From Francisella frigiditurris (GTDB taxonomy: Bacteria > Pseudomonadota > Gammaproteobacteria > Francisellales > Francisellaceae): DNA of 64,000 nucleotides. The translations under genes and the position numbers were made by a program. Under the pieces are notes generated by a model. The model did not search any database. It was not told the origin of the DNA and saw nothing but the letters and a program-made list of their open reading frames with translations. The DNA lies in NCBI RefSeq assembly GCF_001880225.1, contig NZ_CP009654.1:930001-994000 (forward strand), written 5' to 3'. Positions 1 to 12,305 of the stretch are shown piece after piece. The stretch's first letter is position 1, and each line of letters opens with the position of its first letter.

Positions 1-76
1 ATATTATTCTTGGGAAAGAAAGAAATTTAATAATATGTTTTAAAATTATTAAGATGATTAAGAGAAAGGAAAAGTA

Positions 77-3566
<3,490 letters not shown>

Positions 3567-3574
<8 letters not shown>

Positions 3575-4103
3575 AAAAGGGGATGTGATTTTTACGATAG
3601 ATCCTGCCGAGGAAAATATTAGTTCCTTATCGAAAGGTTATGGTGGATATAGTTATTATCATTGTAGTTTATATATAGGAGATAATCAGATAATAGAGGC
3701 TGTTGCAGAAAGAGGAGTTATATTAACTGATATAAGTAAATATAATGATAAAAGAAATCTAATAGCAAGAACTTCATTATTAGCAGAGATTTTAGATAGT
3801 GTTATTATTAATGCTAAGAAATTCATTGGTGCTGAGTATAATTCTCTTTTTCTACCAGATGCCGAAGGTAAATATTATTGTTCGCAATTAATGCATGAAG
3901 TTTTTAAGCAGGCGAACTATGGAAAATCATTTTTTGATAAGCATCAGTTAAATTACATAGAAGAAGGGCAACAAGAAGTTTCAAAATATTGGTTAGATCT
4001 ATATTCTAATCATGGTTTAGATGTGCCTCAAGGTAAGGAAGGCTCGCATCCAAATAATTTATCGCTAGATAAAAAGTTTAAAAAAAAGTTTTTTCTAAGC
4101 TAG
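3567..4103 (+). CDS. YebB/YiiX-like permuted papain-fold protein
   Basis: A 178-residue protein resembling the circularly permuted NlpC/P60-like (YebB/YiiX) group. A His sits early in the YYHCSLYIGD segment (His32) and the presumptive nucleophile Cys105 lies in YYCSQLMHEVF. A late SHPNNLSLD segment resembles the HP-containing tail of E. coli YebB. No signal peptide or membrane segment is visible, so a cytoplasmic amidase, esterase or lipid hydrolase is more likely than a peptidoglycan hydrolase. It overlaps the preceding acetyltransferase by eight bases and seems part of the hldD-ligA transcript. The substrate is unknown. Confidence 0.7.
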
Positions 4104-4106
4104 AAT

Positions 4107-4138
4107 ACCTTAACACTTGGGTTTGTCTTGTTAAAGGT
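4107..4138 (+). other. Imperfect hairpin after the hldD-ligA transcript
   Basis: The arms ACCTTAACA (4107-4115) and TGTTAAAGGT (4129-4138) are complementary except for one bulged A, with a 13-base loop. It begins three bases after the upstream stop codon and has no following T-run. It could be a weak terminator or an operator, because its right arm overlaps the predicted -35 box of the next gene. Confidence 0.35.
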
Positions 4139-4155
4139 TAGCCTTAGTGTATAAT
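4128..4155 (+). promoter_or_regulatory. Predicted sigma-70 promoter for second YjaB-like gene
   Basis: TTGTTA (4128-4133), 16-base spacer, perfect TATAAT (4150-4155). It lies 57 bases upstream of an ATG that has a strong AGGAGG ribosome-binding site. This suggests the second acetyltransferase can be transcribed separately from the hldD-ligA run. Confidence 0.5.
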
Positions 4156-4211
4156 AACAACATAAAATTATAAAAATCTATTTTCTAGACGTTTGATGAG
4201 AGGAGGCTAGT

Positions 4212-4694
4212 ATGGTTATCAAAAAAGCAACACAAAAAGATTACGATCGTATGGCTGATTTATGGGAAGATTCTGTTGCTAGTACATACGATTTTTTAAC
4301 TATGAAAGAGATAGCTAGCCTTAAAAAAATCATTAGAGAAAAATATTTCACTAATCCAGAAATTGCTTATTATGTATTAAGAGATGATAATGATAAAATC
4401 GTTAGTTTCTCAGGAATTATAGGAGATAAAATAGAATTTCTATTTGTTGATCCTGCAACTTTTGGACATGGACATGGTAAAAAGTTATTAGTTCATGCTC
4501 TAAAAAATCATGGAGCTGTATGCGTTGATGTGCACCAACAAAATATGCATGCTTTAGCGTTTTATTCTAATTATGGGTTTGAAGTGGTCGAGAAGTCTGA
4601 TAAGGATATCTTTGGACGTTTATATCCTGTATGTCACTTAAGAATTTCTGGTAAAATAGAGGATATATTGAATAAATTAGACTCTATGGATTAA
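4212..4694 (+). CDS. GNAT family N-acetyltransferase, YjaB-like (copy 2)
   Basis: A 160-residue paralogue of the gene at 3131-3574. It shares the DLWxxSV opening, TxxFLT, the F-I/V-x-P turn before the acetyl-CoA loop (here GHGHGKK) and the FYSNYGF motif. It carries a 14-residue C-terminal extension not present in copy 1. A strong GAGGAGG site five bases before the ATG and a predicted promoter set it apart as separately expressed. The 3' end overlaps the convergent rsmB by 18 bases. Substrate unknown. Confidence 0.85.
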   Translation: MVIKKATQKDYDRMADLWEDSVASTYDFLTMKEIASLKKIIREKYFTNPEIAYYVLRDDNDKIVSFSGIIGDKIEFLFVDPATFGHGHGKKLLVHALKNHGAVCVDVHQQNMHALAFYSNYGFEVVEKSDKDIFGRLYPVCHLRISGKIEDILNKLDSMD

Positions 4695-5942
4695 ACAATA
4701 ATAAAATCCATCTCCTTGATTTTCTGACGGTAATATTTGGTAACCAAATTTCCTTTTATATTCAGATAAAATATTTATATTTTCTATTTGGGCATCTGGA
4801 GTTAACTGTAAAAAATTTTCTATTTGTTTTTCATTTTCTTCTTCAAGAATTGAGCAGGTTATATAAAGTAAATATCCATTAGGCTTTAAGTTACCCCATA
4901 GGTTTTGAAGTATTCTGCTTTGGATACCTAAAATATTTTTTACATCTTCAGAAGATCTAGATATTTTAATATCAGGATTTCTTCTTATTACACCTATAGC
5001 ACTACAAGGAGCATCTAATATAATTTTGTCAAAGCTTCCTGATAATTTTTGAGTTAAATCATGCTTTTTTATTTCTACTTTACTATTAGAAGCTCGAGAA
5101 ATATTATCTTTTAGTAGCTGCAATCTAGAGTCAATAATATCTATAGCAGTTAAATAAATATTTGGATTTATTTCTAACAGATGAGTTGTTTTTCCTCCTG
5201 GAGCTGCACAAGCATCAAGGATTCTTTCTTCATTGTGAGGATTAATTATATGACCAGCATATTGAGCGGATATGTCTTGAATAGTAAAGTAACCTTTATT
5301 AAAAAGATCATTGTTTTCAACACTTAAGGGAGTGTCAAGCCTTATACAATCTGTTAAAGAGGTTTGTTGAAAAGATATATTATTTTGATTTAGGAAATTC
5401 ATAACTTCTTGTTTATTTTTTTGGTTGTTAAGCCTTATAAACATAGGAGCTTTTTTATTACTTTGAATAAGTATCTCTTGATAATCATTAGGATATTGAG
5501 ATTTTATTTTACTACAAAGCCATTCAGGTAAATCAGTCTTTTTATATTCTAAGAAATCTCGTTTTACTATCTCAAAATCTCTTAATATTTGCCTTAAAAT
5601 AGCATTTACCAATTTAGTTGCCCAAGTTATTTTAAGTTTTTTACAAGCATTTACAGTTTCATTTATTGCAGCATAATTAGGTTGAGACATTTCTAAAAGT
5701 TGTAATGTCCCAAGCATTATAAGTATTTTTACATTGATTTTGGTTTTATTTGAAATATATTTATTAACTATTTTTTCTAAAGAAAAGTAATTCCTAAAAA
5801 AGTCGTAACATAGCGCTTTTATAAAAGAACTGTCTTGAGAATCTAGATCTAGTTTTTTTAGCTTTTTATCTAAAGTAAGTAAAGTATTTTTCTTCGCTAG
5901 AATATCTAAGATATATTCACAAGCGATTGCTCGTGTATTCAT
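4677..5942 (-). CDS. rsmB: 16S rRNA (cytosine-967-C5)-methyltransferase
   Basis: Methylates C5 of C967 in 16S rRNA using S-adenosylmethionine. The N-terminal NusB-like helical domain is followed by a Rossmann methyltransferase domain. The SAM motif DACAAPGGKT is at 243-252, and the two m5C-enzyme cysteines are present: Cys313 in DAPCS and the nucleophile Cys363 in ITCSI. The 421 residues match RsmB (Sun). The ATG overlaps the stop codon of suhB (TAATG), so the pair is likely translationally coupled. Confidence 0.94.
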   Translation of the reverse strand: MNTRAIACEYILDILAKKNTLLTLDKKLKKLDLDSQDSSFIKALCYDFFRNYFSLEKIVNKYISNKTKINVKILIMLGTLQLLEMSQPNYAAINETVNACKKLKITWATKLVNAILRQILRDFEIVKRDFLEYKKTDLPEWLCSKIKSQYPNDYQEILIQSNKKAPMFIRLNNQKNKQEVMNFLNQNNISFQQTSLTDCIRLDTPLSVENNDLFNKGYFTIQDISAQYAGHIINPHNEERILDACAAPGGKTTHLLEINPNIYLTAIDIIDSRLQLLKDNISRASNSKVEIKKHDLTQKLSGSFDKIILDAPCSAIGVIRRNPDIKISRSSEDVKNILGIQSRILQNLWGNLKPNGYLLYITCSILEEENEKQIENFLQLTPDAQIENINILSEYKRKFGYQILPSENQGDGFYYCLIHRV

Positions 5943-6736
5943 TATTTTTTAATATGCTTCGCTAAAGTTTTAGCAATCTTAGGTTGGATTTTTTTGTTAG
6001 CAGCAATTATAAACTCTGCATTTTCTATATCACTTTTCCCAGTAATATCAGTAACAATAGCACCAGCTTCTTTTGCTATGATGTATCCAGCTGCAATATC
6101 CCATATTTTAATTTTAGTAGCTGTCCATAAACCATCTAAATAACCAGCTGCAACATATGCTAGATCCATAGCGATACTTCCAGAATATCTATATCCAGCA
6201 ATAACTTTATGCAACTTTACTAATTCAATAAGATATGAATCATCAAAAGTTTTTCTTGAGTATTTTAGTGATACAGATAGTAAAGCTCCTGTCATATCCG
6301 GTCTGTCGGAGACTCTAATTTTTTGTCCATTTAATTGAGCACCCATACCTTTATATGCTGTAAACATAAGATCTAAGAAAGGATTATAAATTACACCAAG
6401 AATTATTTCATCATCTTTTTTAAGGCCTATAGATATACAGCATTGTGGTAATCCATGAACAAAGTTATTAGTGCCATCAATAGGATCAATTATCCATGTG
6501 AATCTACTATCTTTATTACCAAACTCACCTGTTTCTTCAGTTATAAAAAAATCATCAAATCCAGCTTTTCTAATACTATCTATAATAAGTTGTTCAACAG
6601 CGACATCAATATTTGAGACCAGTGTATTATCTTCTTTACGAGAAACTTTAACAGAGCCCATATTAGCTTGAGCTTGAACTATGATTTTTCCTGCTTTTCT
6701 AGCTGCGGTAGTTACAATATTAACTATTGGTTTCAT
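5942..6736 (-). CDS. suhB: Inositol-1-monophosphatase family protein SuhB
   Basis: Mg2+-dependent inositol/sugar monophosphatase-fold protein; in E. coli SuhB also associates with the NusA/rRNA antitermination machinery. Metal-binding signatures are clear: ITEETGE, IDPIDGTNNFVHG in the middle, and IWDIAAGYIIAKEAGA near the C-terminus. Length of 264 is typical. Its stop overlaps the rsmB start, joining it to an rRNA-modification gene, a context that fits a role in ribosome biogenesis. Confidence 0.92.
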   Translation of the reverse strand: MKPIVNIVTTAARKAGKIIVQAQANMGSVKVSRKEDNTLVSNIDVAVEQLIIDSIRKAGFDDFFITEETGEFGNKDSRFTWIIDPIDGTNNFVHGLPQCCISIGLKKDDEIILGVIYNPFLDLMFTAYKGMGAQLNGQKIRVSDRPDMTGALLSVSLKYSRKTFDDSYLIELVKLHKVIAGYRYSGSIAMDLAYVAAGYLDGLWTATKIKIWDIAAGYIIAKEAGAIVTDITGKSDIENAEFIIAANKKIQPKIAKTLAKHIKK

Positions 6737-6817
6737 AGTTTAAATAAATAAGACTTATATTGGTTAGTAATAATACATTATTTATTAGAAAATATCTTAG
6801 GTTTTATAAGTAAAAGC

Positions 6818-7867
6818 TTAGATTATTGAAGTAATTAAATATGTTATTCCTAAGCCACCTAATATTAACCAGATAAATAGGATTAATGCTAATAATAAAG
6901 GTTTTATACCGGCTTGGATGAATTTTGAAACATGAGTTTCTAATCCTAGAGCAGTCATTGCCATAGCTAATAAAAATTGGTCAACTTGAACTATAGAGTG
7001 AACAGTTGTTTGTGGTAATAAATTTAAAGAGTTAAAACCAGCAACTAGTATGAAGCCAATAGCGAACCATGGAATTACACTCATTAAAGATGGAGAAGAA
7101 ACATCTTGAGATGCTTGATTATTTTTAATAGCTACTCGAGTTAGCCATATTCCTATAACAATAAGCATAGGAGCTAACATCATTACTCTAATCATTTTAA
7201 CAGTTACCGCGACTTCTTCAGCATGACTGCTAATAGCATTACCAGCAGCAACTACTTGAGCAACTTCATGAATAGAGCCTCCAGCAAATATACCATATTG
7301 TTGTTCAGTAATAGTTCCAAGTAAACCAGCTTTCATTAGGATAGGGTACATAAACATTGCGATAGTCCCAAAAAGAACAACTGTTCCAACAGCCATAGCA
7401 GCTTTGTAAGGTTCAGACTTTAATGTACCTTCCGTTGCTAAAACAGCAGCAGCACCACATACAGCACTTCCAGATGAAACTAAGATAGCACTATCTCTAT
7501 CTAGACCAAATACTTTTGTACCAAGTAGTATTCCAAATATCAGTGTAGATACTAACATAATTATAGAAACAGAAAGACCTGCAAGACCAACAGAAGCAAT
7601 CAACTGGAAGGTTAAATTGAATCCATAAAATATGATAGCAAATCTTAATATTTTTTTAGCACTAAATACAACACCGGTTTTCCAATGATGGATTATTTTG
7701 CTAGCAGGAGTATGTGTAAGAGCCATACCTAATAGTATCCCAATAATTAATGGACTTATCCCTAGATCTTTAATAGCGGGGATTTTTGCAATGTAGTAAG
7801 CTACTCCAGCAAGGATGGCTACTAACAATACACCGAATATCATGCTTTGATTTATATATTTTTTCAT
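6818..7867 (-). CDS. YeiH/UPF0324 family membrane protein (putative sulfate exporter)
   Basis: A 349-residue integral inner-membrane protein with about ten hydrophobic helices. It matches the YeiH family, including the conserved VSSGSAVCGAAAVLA and FAGGSIHEVAQVVAAG segments. Family members are annotated as putative sulfate exporters, but the substrate has not been firmly shown. It is flanked by 81 and 120 bases without genes, suggesting a single-gene transcript. No strong ribosome-binding site precedes the ATG. Confidence 0.85.
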   Translation of the reverse strand: MKKYINQSMIFGVLLVAILAGVAYYIAKIPAIKDLGISPLIIGILLGMALTHTPASKIIHHWKTGVVFSAKKILRFAIIFYGFNLTFQLIASVGLAGLSVSIIMLVSTLIFGILLGTKVFGLDRDSAILVSSGSAVCGAAAVLATEGTLKSEPYKAAMAVGTVVLFGTIAMFMYPILMKAGLLGTITEQQYGIFAGGSIHEVAQVVAAGNAISSHAEEVAVTVKMIRVMMLAPMLIVIGIWLTRVAIKNNQASQDVSSPSLMSVIPWFAIGFILVAGFNSLNLLPQTTVHSIVQVDQFLLAMAMTALGLETHVSKFIQAGIKPLLLALILFIWLILGGLGITYLITSII

Positions 7868-7987
7868 ATTATTTTTAATTAGAATTAGATTTTGTGTAAA
7901 TATAACCTATAAATATTAAACTTTATATTAAAAAGAATTTATATAATTTATTAAGAAAATTGATGATTTTAAATAGTATAAGAACTA

Positions 7988-9190
7988 TTAGTGGACCGGT
8001 AAGTTTTCAGTTTTACTTTCTTTTGAATATATAACAGCAAGCACTATTAATATAAAAGATATTAAATAGAAAAATACCACAGCGTGCATTACAGTTACTA
8101 AGCCAAAATATTTATTAATAAATGCACCAGTGGTTGTTGATAATGCAGTACCAGTTGTTCCAAATAATAATATTGTTGTAATTAAAGTTGGAGGTGGGTT
8201 TTCCATTTGGAATGTTCCGTAGGCTAATAACCCTGCATATATGTAACAGTTAAATAAACCAAAGACTATTGCAGCTCTTAGGACTATATCTATATTAGGT
8301 ATATAGATTATGCAACATAAACATATTGTTGAAACGACCATAAAAGAAGGAAGAATGAATTTTAAAGGAATTTTTCTAGTAATTAATGGGCTAAGGAATA
8401 ATCCTATACATTGAGCTGTCCAAAAATATGATAAAGGCTTATTTGCATCTATAGCTCCCCAGCCTAGTATATCTTGGAAATAGGTTTGAGCATAACTTGT
8501 CATTGTTAGTTGAGCTAGTAGAAATAGGAATGCTGCAAAGGCTATACAATATAAGCTGAAACTCCAAGAAGAGAAATTTAAGTTTGATTGTTTTTTTGAC
8601 TCACAGCTATGTCTATTAAGTATCGTAAAATCTGAGAAGATAACTAATACTAAAATAGCAATAGCTGTGATTTGTAAAATAGCATATATAGTGTACCATT
8701 CAAAATTTTGGGTGATAAGATAAGCTGCAAATATTGGAATTATTGCACCACCAAAACTAAAAAAGAAATCAGTGAAGATTACATTCATTGCTCTAACTTT
8801 ATGATCATTATATATATGAACAATCATGTAGCTTGCAATAGCCATGAACAAACCACCTGTAAGTCCTACACAAGTTAGTAATATTTTTAAGGTAAACATA
8901 GATGGTGATATGTATGTTATTAATGAAGATAAAACTCCAATAATAACAGCTATTATTAAAAGTAGTTTAATAGAGAATCGTATCATTAGAAAACCAATTA
9001 TAAATATTGCAAACCACATAGCAACATTAATAAAAGTGAAAGCAAAACCAATATTACTATTATCAAAATATTCTGATAGAGGTTTCATTACTGCGCCTGT
9101 AACTAAGATCACATTAGCTGTGTAGAAATAGCAAAGATAACAAGTTAAAGTAAGTATTACTTTATTTTTTAATGACATTTCAGTATTCAT
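7988..9190 (-). CDS. MFS transporter, TsgA-like
   Basis: A 400-residue major facilitator with twelve predicted membrane helices. The first half resembles E. coli TsgA: VTGAVM near the first helix and a FTDFFFSFGGAIIP motif followed by FEWYTIYA around residues 147-180. The substrate is unknown; TsgA-like proteins sit near sugar transporters of the FucP type, but that gives no specificity here. The start is supported by AGGAC nine bases upstream. Followed, after 120 bases, by the YeiH-like gene on the same strand. Confidence 0.8.
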   Translation of the reverse strand: MNTEMSLKNKVILTLTCYLCYFYTANVILVTGAVMKPLSEYFDNSNIGFAFTFINVAMWFAIFIIGFLMIRFSIKLLLIIAVIIGVLSSLITYISPSMFTLKILLTCVGLTGGLFMAIASYMIVHIYNDHKVRAMNVIFTDFFFSFGGAIIPIFAAYLITQNFEWYTIYAILQITAIAILVLVIFSDFTILNRHSCESKKQSNLNFSSWSFSLYCIAFAAFLFLLAQLTMTSYAQTYFQDILGWGAIDANKPLSYFWTAQCIGLFLSPLITRKIPLKFILPSFMVVSTICLCCIIYIPNIDIVLRAAIVFGLFNCYIYAGLLAYGTFQMENPPPTLITTILLFGTTGTALSTTTGAFINKYFGLVTVMHAVVFFYLISFILIVLAVIYSKESKTENLPVH

Positions 9191-9320
9191 CTATTTAGTC
9201 CTGTAAAAGCTTAGAAAAAATTCTAGTTTTGCATAAATTATACTAATTTTAGCAGGAATTTTTAAAATATACTTTATATGATTTTAATAAAATAATAATT
9301 ACTAAAGAAGCTTAAAAAAT

Positions 9321-9460
9321 ATGGAATTTTCCGAAATTGTTTGGGATAAAGGAGTTCCAAAGTCAAAGATATTTGATGATGTTTGTAATCTAAAGAATTA
9401 TTTTTTCAGAAAGCAGATGCTTGGTTTTTAGATGGTTTTGAGGTAAAAAAAGAGAAATGA
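9321..9460 (+). pseudogene. mnmC: Decayed mnmC (MnmD-domain) fragment
   Basis: From ATG 9321 a 36-codon frame contains VPxSxxFDDV, the N-terminal hallmark of MnmC, the bifunctional enzyme finishing mnm5s2U34 in tRNA. It stops at 9429. In another frame, 9413-9457 reads ADAWFLDGF followed by EVKKEK and a stop. ADAWFLDGF is the conserved catalytic motif of the methyltransferase half, normally well over a hundred residues further on. So a large internal deletion plus a frameshift, and loss of the entire FAD-oxidoreductase half, are inferred. Nothing else recognisable is in the 380-base gap between the MFS gene and panG. Confidence 0.7.
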
Positions 9461-9507
9461 TATATGGGTTTTATAAATAATTATTTGTAAAGATGCTATT
9501 TCTTTTC

Positions 9508-9535
9508 TTGCTATTAAACTTAGTAGTGTTACGAT
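9508..9535 (+). promoter_or_regulatory. Predicted promoter of the panGBCD operon
   Basis: TTGCTA (9508-9513), 16-base spacer, TACGAT (9530-9535) with a TG dinucleotide one base before the -10 (extended -10). It lies 36 bases upstream of the panG ATG at 9571. Confidence 0.45.
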
Positions 9536-9570
9536 GAACGGTTAAGTCTAATATTTAAACTTTGATTATT

Positions 9571-10323
9571 ATGTCTTTGCTATTTGCTAATCCACTTAAG
9601 CCTGTCTATGGTATTGTGGGACAGGGTAGATTGGGTAAACATTTAGTTAAATATTTTGCATCTCTTAATTTAGATTTTGTAGTTTGGGATTATAAAAGTA
9701 CTCGAAATCTCGAGGTTGTTTTTGAAAATGTAGAAATTGTTTTGCTGGCTATTCCTGATAAGACAATAGATTTGTTTTTAACAGAGAGTCCAAAATTACA
9801 GAAGAAAGTTTGTATTCATTTCTCAGGAGCTTTAGTTTCAAGGTTAGCTTTTGGATTTCATCCATTAATGACTTTTAATAATGAAATTTATTCTGATGAT
9901 GTTTATAAAAGCATTTTATTTGTTCAAGATAAAAAAGCTCCTTCATTTAAAGATCTTTTTCCTGAGTTACCTAATCAATACATATCTATAGATGAGAGAG
10001 ATAAGGCTTATTACCATGCATTATGTGTTTTAGCGAATAACTTCACGACGATATTATGGCAAAAGTTTTTTTATGAGATGAAAAATAGGTTCTTAGCTTC
10101 TGATAAGACTTTAGAACCCTTTATAAAGCAGACAATGATAAATATTATGAAAGATCCAGAAAAAGCTTTAACAGGTCCTTTAGTCAGAAATGATGAAGAA
10201 ACAATATCAAAAAACCTTAAAGCTTTAGATAAAGATCCTTTTAAAGAAATTTATCAGAGTTTTGTGGAAACTTATCAAGTTATTTCAAATGAGAATAGAG
10301 GAGAAAGAAATGACAAAAGTTAA
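9571..10323 (+). CDS. panG: Ketopantoate reductase, PanG type
   Basis: Reduces 2-dehydropantoate to pantoate with NAD(P)H in pantothenate synthesis. The protein has an N-terminal Rossmann loop GIVGQGRLG and a C-terminal helical DUF2520-like domain (AYYHALCVLANN onwards), unlike canonical PanE. PanG was described in F. tularensis as the replacement for PanE, and the immediate panB-panC-panD context supports the same role here. The ATG at 9571 (250 residues) is preferred to an upstream TTG at 9562. It overlaps the panB start by 14 bases. Confidence 0.88.
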   Translation: MSLLFANPLKPVYGIVGQGRLGKHLVKYFASLNLDFVVWDYKSTRNLEVVFENVEIVLLAIPDKTIDLFLTESPKLQKKVCIHFSGALVSRLAFGFHPLMTFNNEIYSDDVYKSILFVQDKKAPSFKDLFPELPNQYISIDERDKAYYHALCVLANNFTTILWQKFFYEMKNRFLASDKTLEPFIKQTMINIMKDPEKALTGPLVRNDEETISKNLKALDKDPFKEIYQSFVETYQVISNENRGERNDKS

Positions 10324-11128
10324 AAGTAAGCTACTACCTTCACAATTACTAAACTATAAAAGAGATAAGAAAAAAATATCGATGTTAACTTGCTATGATT
10401 ATTCTTTTGCATGTATAGCTAATGAAAGCGAAATTGATATTTTACTAGTTGGTGATAGTGGAGTTATGACTATATTTGGATATCCAGATACTACTCATGC
10501 AACTATAGAGATGATGGAGTTTATGACTAAAGCAGTCCATTCCGGCGCACCAAATAAATTTATTGTTGGAGATATGCCCTTTTTATCTAATAGAAAGGGT
10601 ATAAGGTATGCTGTTGAATGTGCTGAGAAGCTGATAAAAGCTGGAGCAAATTCTATAAAGATTGAAGGTGTAGAAGGGCATGCTGATGTTATCGAGCACA
10701 TAGTAAACTCAGGAATTCCTGTTATGGGACATTTGGGCCTTACTCCTCAATCAGTAAATAGCTTAGGTTATAAAGTCCAAGGTAAAACTACGGACTCAGC
10801 AGAACTAATAAAACAACAAGCTTTGTTATTACAAAAGTTAGGTTGCTTTGCTTTAGTTTTAGAGTGTGTTCCAAGTGTTTTAGCTAAAGAAATTACTGAA
10901 TTACTAAGTATCCCAGTTATTGGTATTGGTGCTGGAAAAGATGTAGATGGTCAAGTTCTAGTATTACAAGATATGCTAGGAATGACATCAAATCTTAAGC
11001 CTAAGTTTGTACGTCATTTTTTTAGTGGGTTTACAGATATAAAAACTGCATTTGATAAATATCATGATGAAGTAAATAACATATCATATCCTGCTCAAAG
11101 TGAAAGTTATGATATACAAATAGCTTAG
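10310..11128 (+). CDS. panB: 3-methyl-2-oxobutanoate hydroxymethyltransferase
   Basis: Transfers a hydroxymethyl group from methylenetetrahydrofolate to alpha-ketoisovalerate, giving ketopantoate, the substrate of PanG. Hallmarks include SMLTCYDYSFA, LVGDS, KIEG and HLGLTPQSVN. The ATG at 10310 follows GAGGAGAAAGAA and gives 272 residues, the normal length; an in-frame ATG at 10262 would add 16 non-conserved residues deep inside panG and is rejected. Overlaps panG by 14 bases; panC follows after 13 bases. Confidence 0.95.
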   Translation: MTKVKSKLLPSQLLNYKRDKKKISMLTCYDYSFACIANESEIDILLVGDSGVMTIFGYPDTTHATIEMMEFMTKAVHSGAPNKFIVGDMPFLSNRKGIRYAVECAEKLIKAGANSIKIEGVEGHADVIEHIVNSGIPVMGHLGLTPQSVNSLGYKVQGKTTDSAELIKQQALLLQKLGCFALVLECVPSVLAKEITELLSIPVIGIGAGKDVDGQVLVLQDMLGMTSNLKPKFVRHFFSGFTDIKTAFDKYHDEVNNISYPAQSESYDIQIA

Positions 11129-11141
11129 AGAGGATAAAGAT

Positions 11142-11915
11142 ATGAAAATAGTCACAGATATTAACCAATGGGTAAAACTACGTAAATCTTTAGCTAAAGA
11201 TAAATCTATAGGTGTTGTAATGACAATGGGGACATTACATAAGGGACACTTAAGCTTAGTTGAAAAAAGTAAAAAAGAAAATGATATAACTATAGTTACA
11301 ATATTTTTAAATCCTACACAATTTAATAATCAAAGTGACTTTATAAACTATCCAAAAACATGGGAAGAGGATGTCGATTTATTAGAAAATGCTGAGGTTA
11401 ACTTTTTATTATCACCAATTAAAGAAGATATTTATCCAGATAACTATAATTATCAACTTAGTGAAAAATCATTAAGCAAAATCCTTTGTGGTAAATCTCG
11501 TCCTGGCCATTTTGATGGGGTCTTAACCATTGTTATGAAGCTTTTGCAACTGACACAAGCAGATAAAGCATACTTTGGAGAAAAAGATTTTCAGCAATTA
11601 TATTTGATTAAAGAGATGGCAAAAGCATTTTTTGTGCCAACAGAAATTATAGGTTGTCCAATTATACGAGAATCAGATGGTTTGGCATTTAGTTCCCGTA
11701 ATTTACGTTTGTCTGAAAAAGGTAGAGAAAAAGCTAGGATCTTTGCGGAGTTAATAAAACTAAATAAGCCTCTTAAACAGATTGAAAAACAATTAGAGCA
11801 AAATGATATTCAAGTCGATTATTTAGAAGAACATTTTGATAGGCGCTTTGCAGCGGCATTTATTGAAGAAGTTAGACTTATTGATAATTTTTCATTAGAG
11901 GAGGTTAAGGCTTAA
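11142..11915 (+). CDS. panC: Pantothenate synthetase
   Basis: ATP-dependent ligation of pantoate with beta-alanine. The nucleotidyltransferase signatures are present: MTMGTLHKGHLSLV (HIGH-type motif) near residue 26, FFLNPTQF-like segment, and SSRNLRLS (the KMSKS equivalent) near residue 185. At 257 residues it is slightly shorter than many homologues because the C-terminal domain is compact. Only two bases separate it from panD, which follows in the same operon. Confidence 0.95.
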   Translation: MKIVTDINQWVKLRKSLAKDKSIGVVMTMGTLHKGHLSLVEKSKKENDITIVTIFLNPTQFNNQSDFINYPKTWEEDVDLLENAEVNFLLSPIKEDIYPDNYNYQLSEKSLSKILCGKSRPGHFDGVLTIVMKLLQLTQADKAYFGEKDFQQLYLIKEMAKAFFVPTEIIGCPIIRESDGLAFSSRNLRLSEKGREKARIFAELIKLNKPLKQIEKQLEQNDIQVDYLEEHFDRRFAAAFIEEVRLIDNFSLEEVKA

Positions 11916-11917
11916 TC

Positions 11918-12301
11918 ATGAAGAGAACATTACTTAAATCAAAGATACATATGGCTACAGTTACAGAAGCTAACTTAAATTATTATGGTTCAATTAGTAT
12001 AGATAGAAAATTATGCGAGGCAGCTAACCTTATACCTTTTGAAAAGGTAGAGATTTATAATTGTAATAACGGGAGCCGTTTTGCAACATATGTTATTTTA
12101 GGAGATTCAGGAGAAATTTGCTTAAATGGAGCAGCAGCTAGGCATGTCGCTGCTGATGATGTGGTGATAATAGCATCGTATGCGGAGTATGAGACTTCTG
12201 AAGAATTATCACATAATCCTCATTTGGTTTTTGTTGATAAGAATAATGAAATTACAGAAATACGTCGTTATTTAGATTCATCTATTAATAAAGCTAGTTA
12301 G
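11918..12301 (+). CDS. panD: Aspartate 1-decarboxylase
   Basis: Makes beta-alanine, the second substrate of PanC. It is a pyruvoyl enzyme produced by self-cleavage, and the processing site Gly24-Ser25 lies in the expected YYGSISID context; NGAAA at the centre matches the active-site loop. At 127 residues it has the standard length. Last gene of the panG-B-C-D run, which therefore encodes the full set of pantothenate steps from ketoisovalerate and aspartate. Confidence 0.95.
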   Translation: MKRTLLKSKIHMATVTEANLNYYGSISIDRKLCEAANLIPFEKVEIYNCNNGSRFATYVILGDSGEICLNGAAARHVAADDVVIIASYAEYETSEELSHNPHLVFVDKNNEITEIRRYLDSSINKAS

Positions 12302-12305
12302 GTTT

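Noticed and set aside
10262-10309. In-frame upstream start for panB
   Set aside because: It would add 16 non-conserved residues overlapping panG; the ATG at 10310 has a good ribosome-binding site and the family length.
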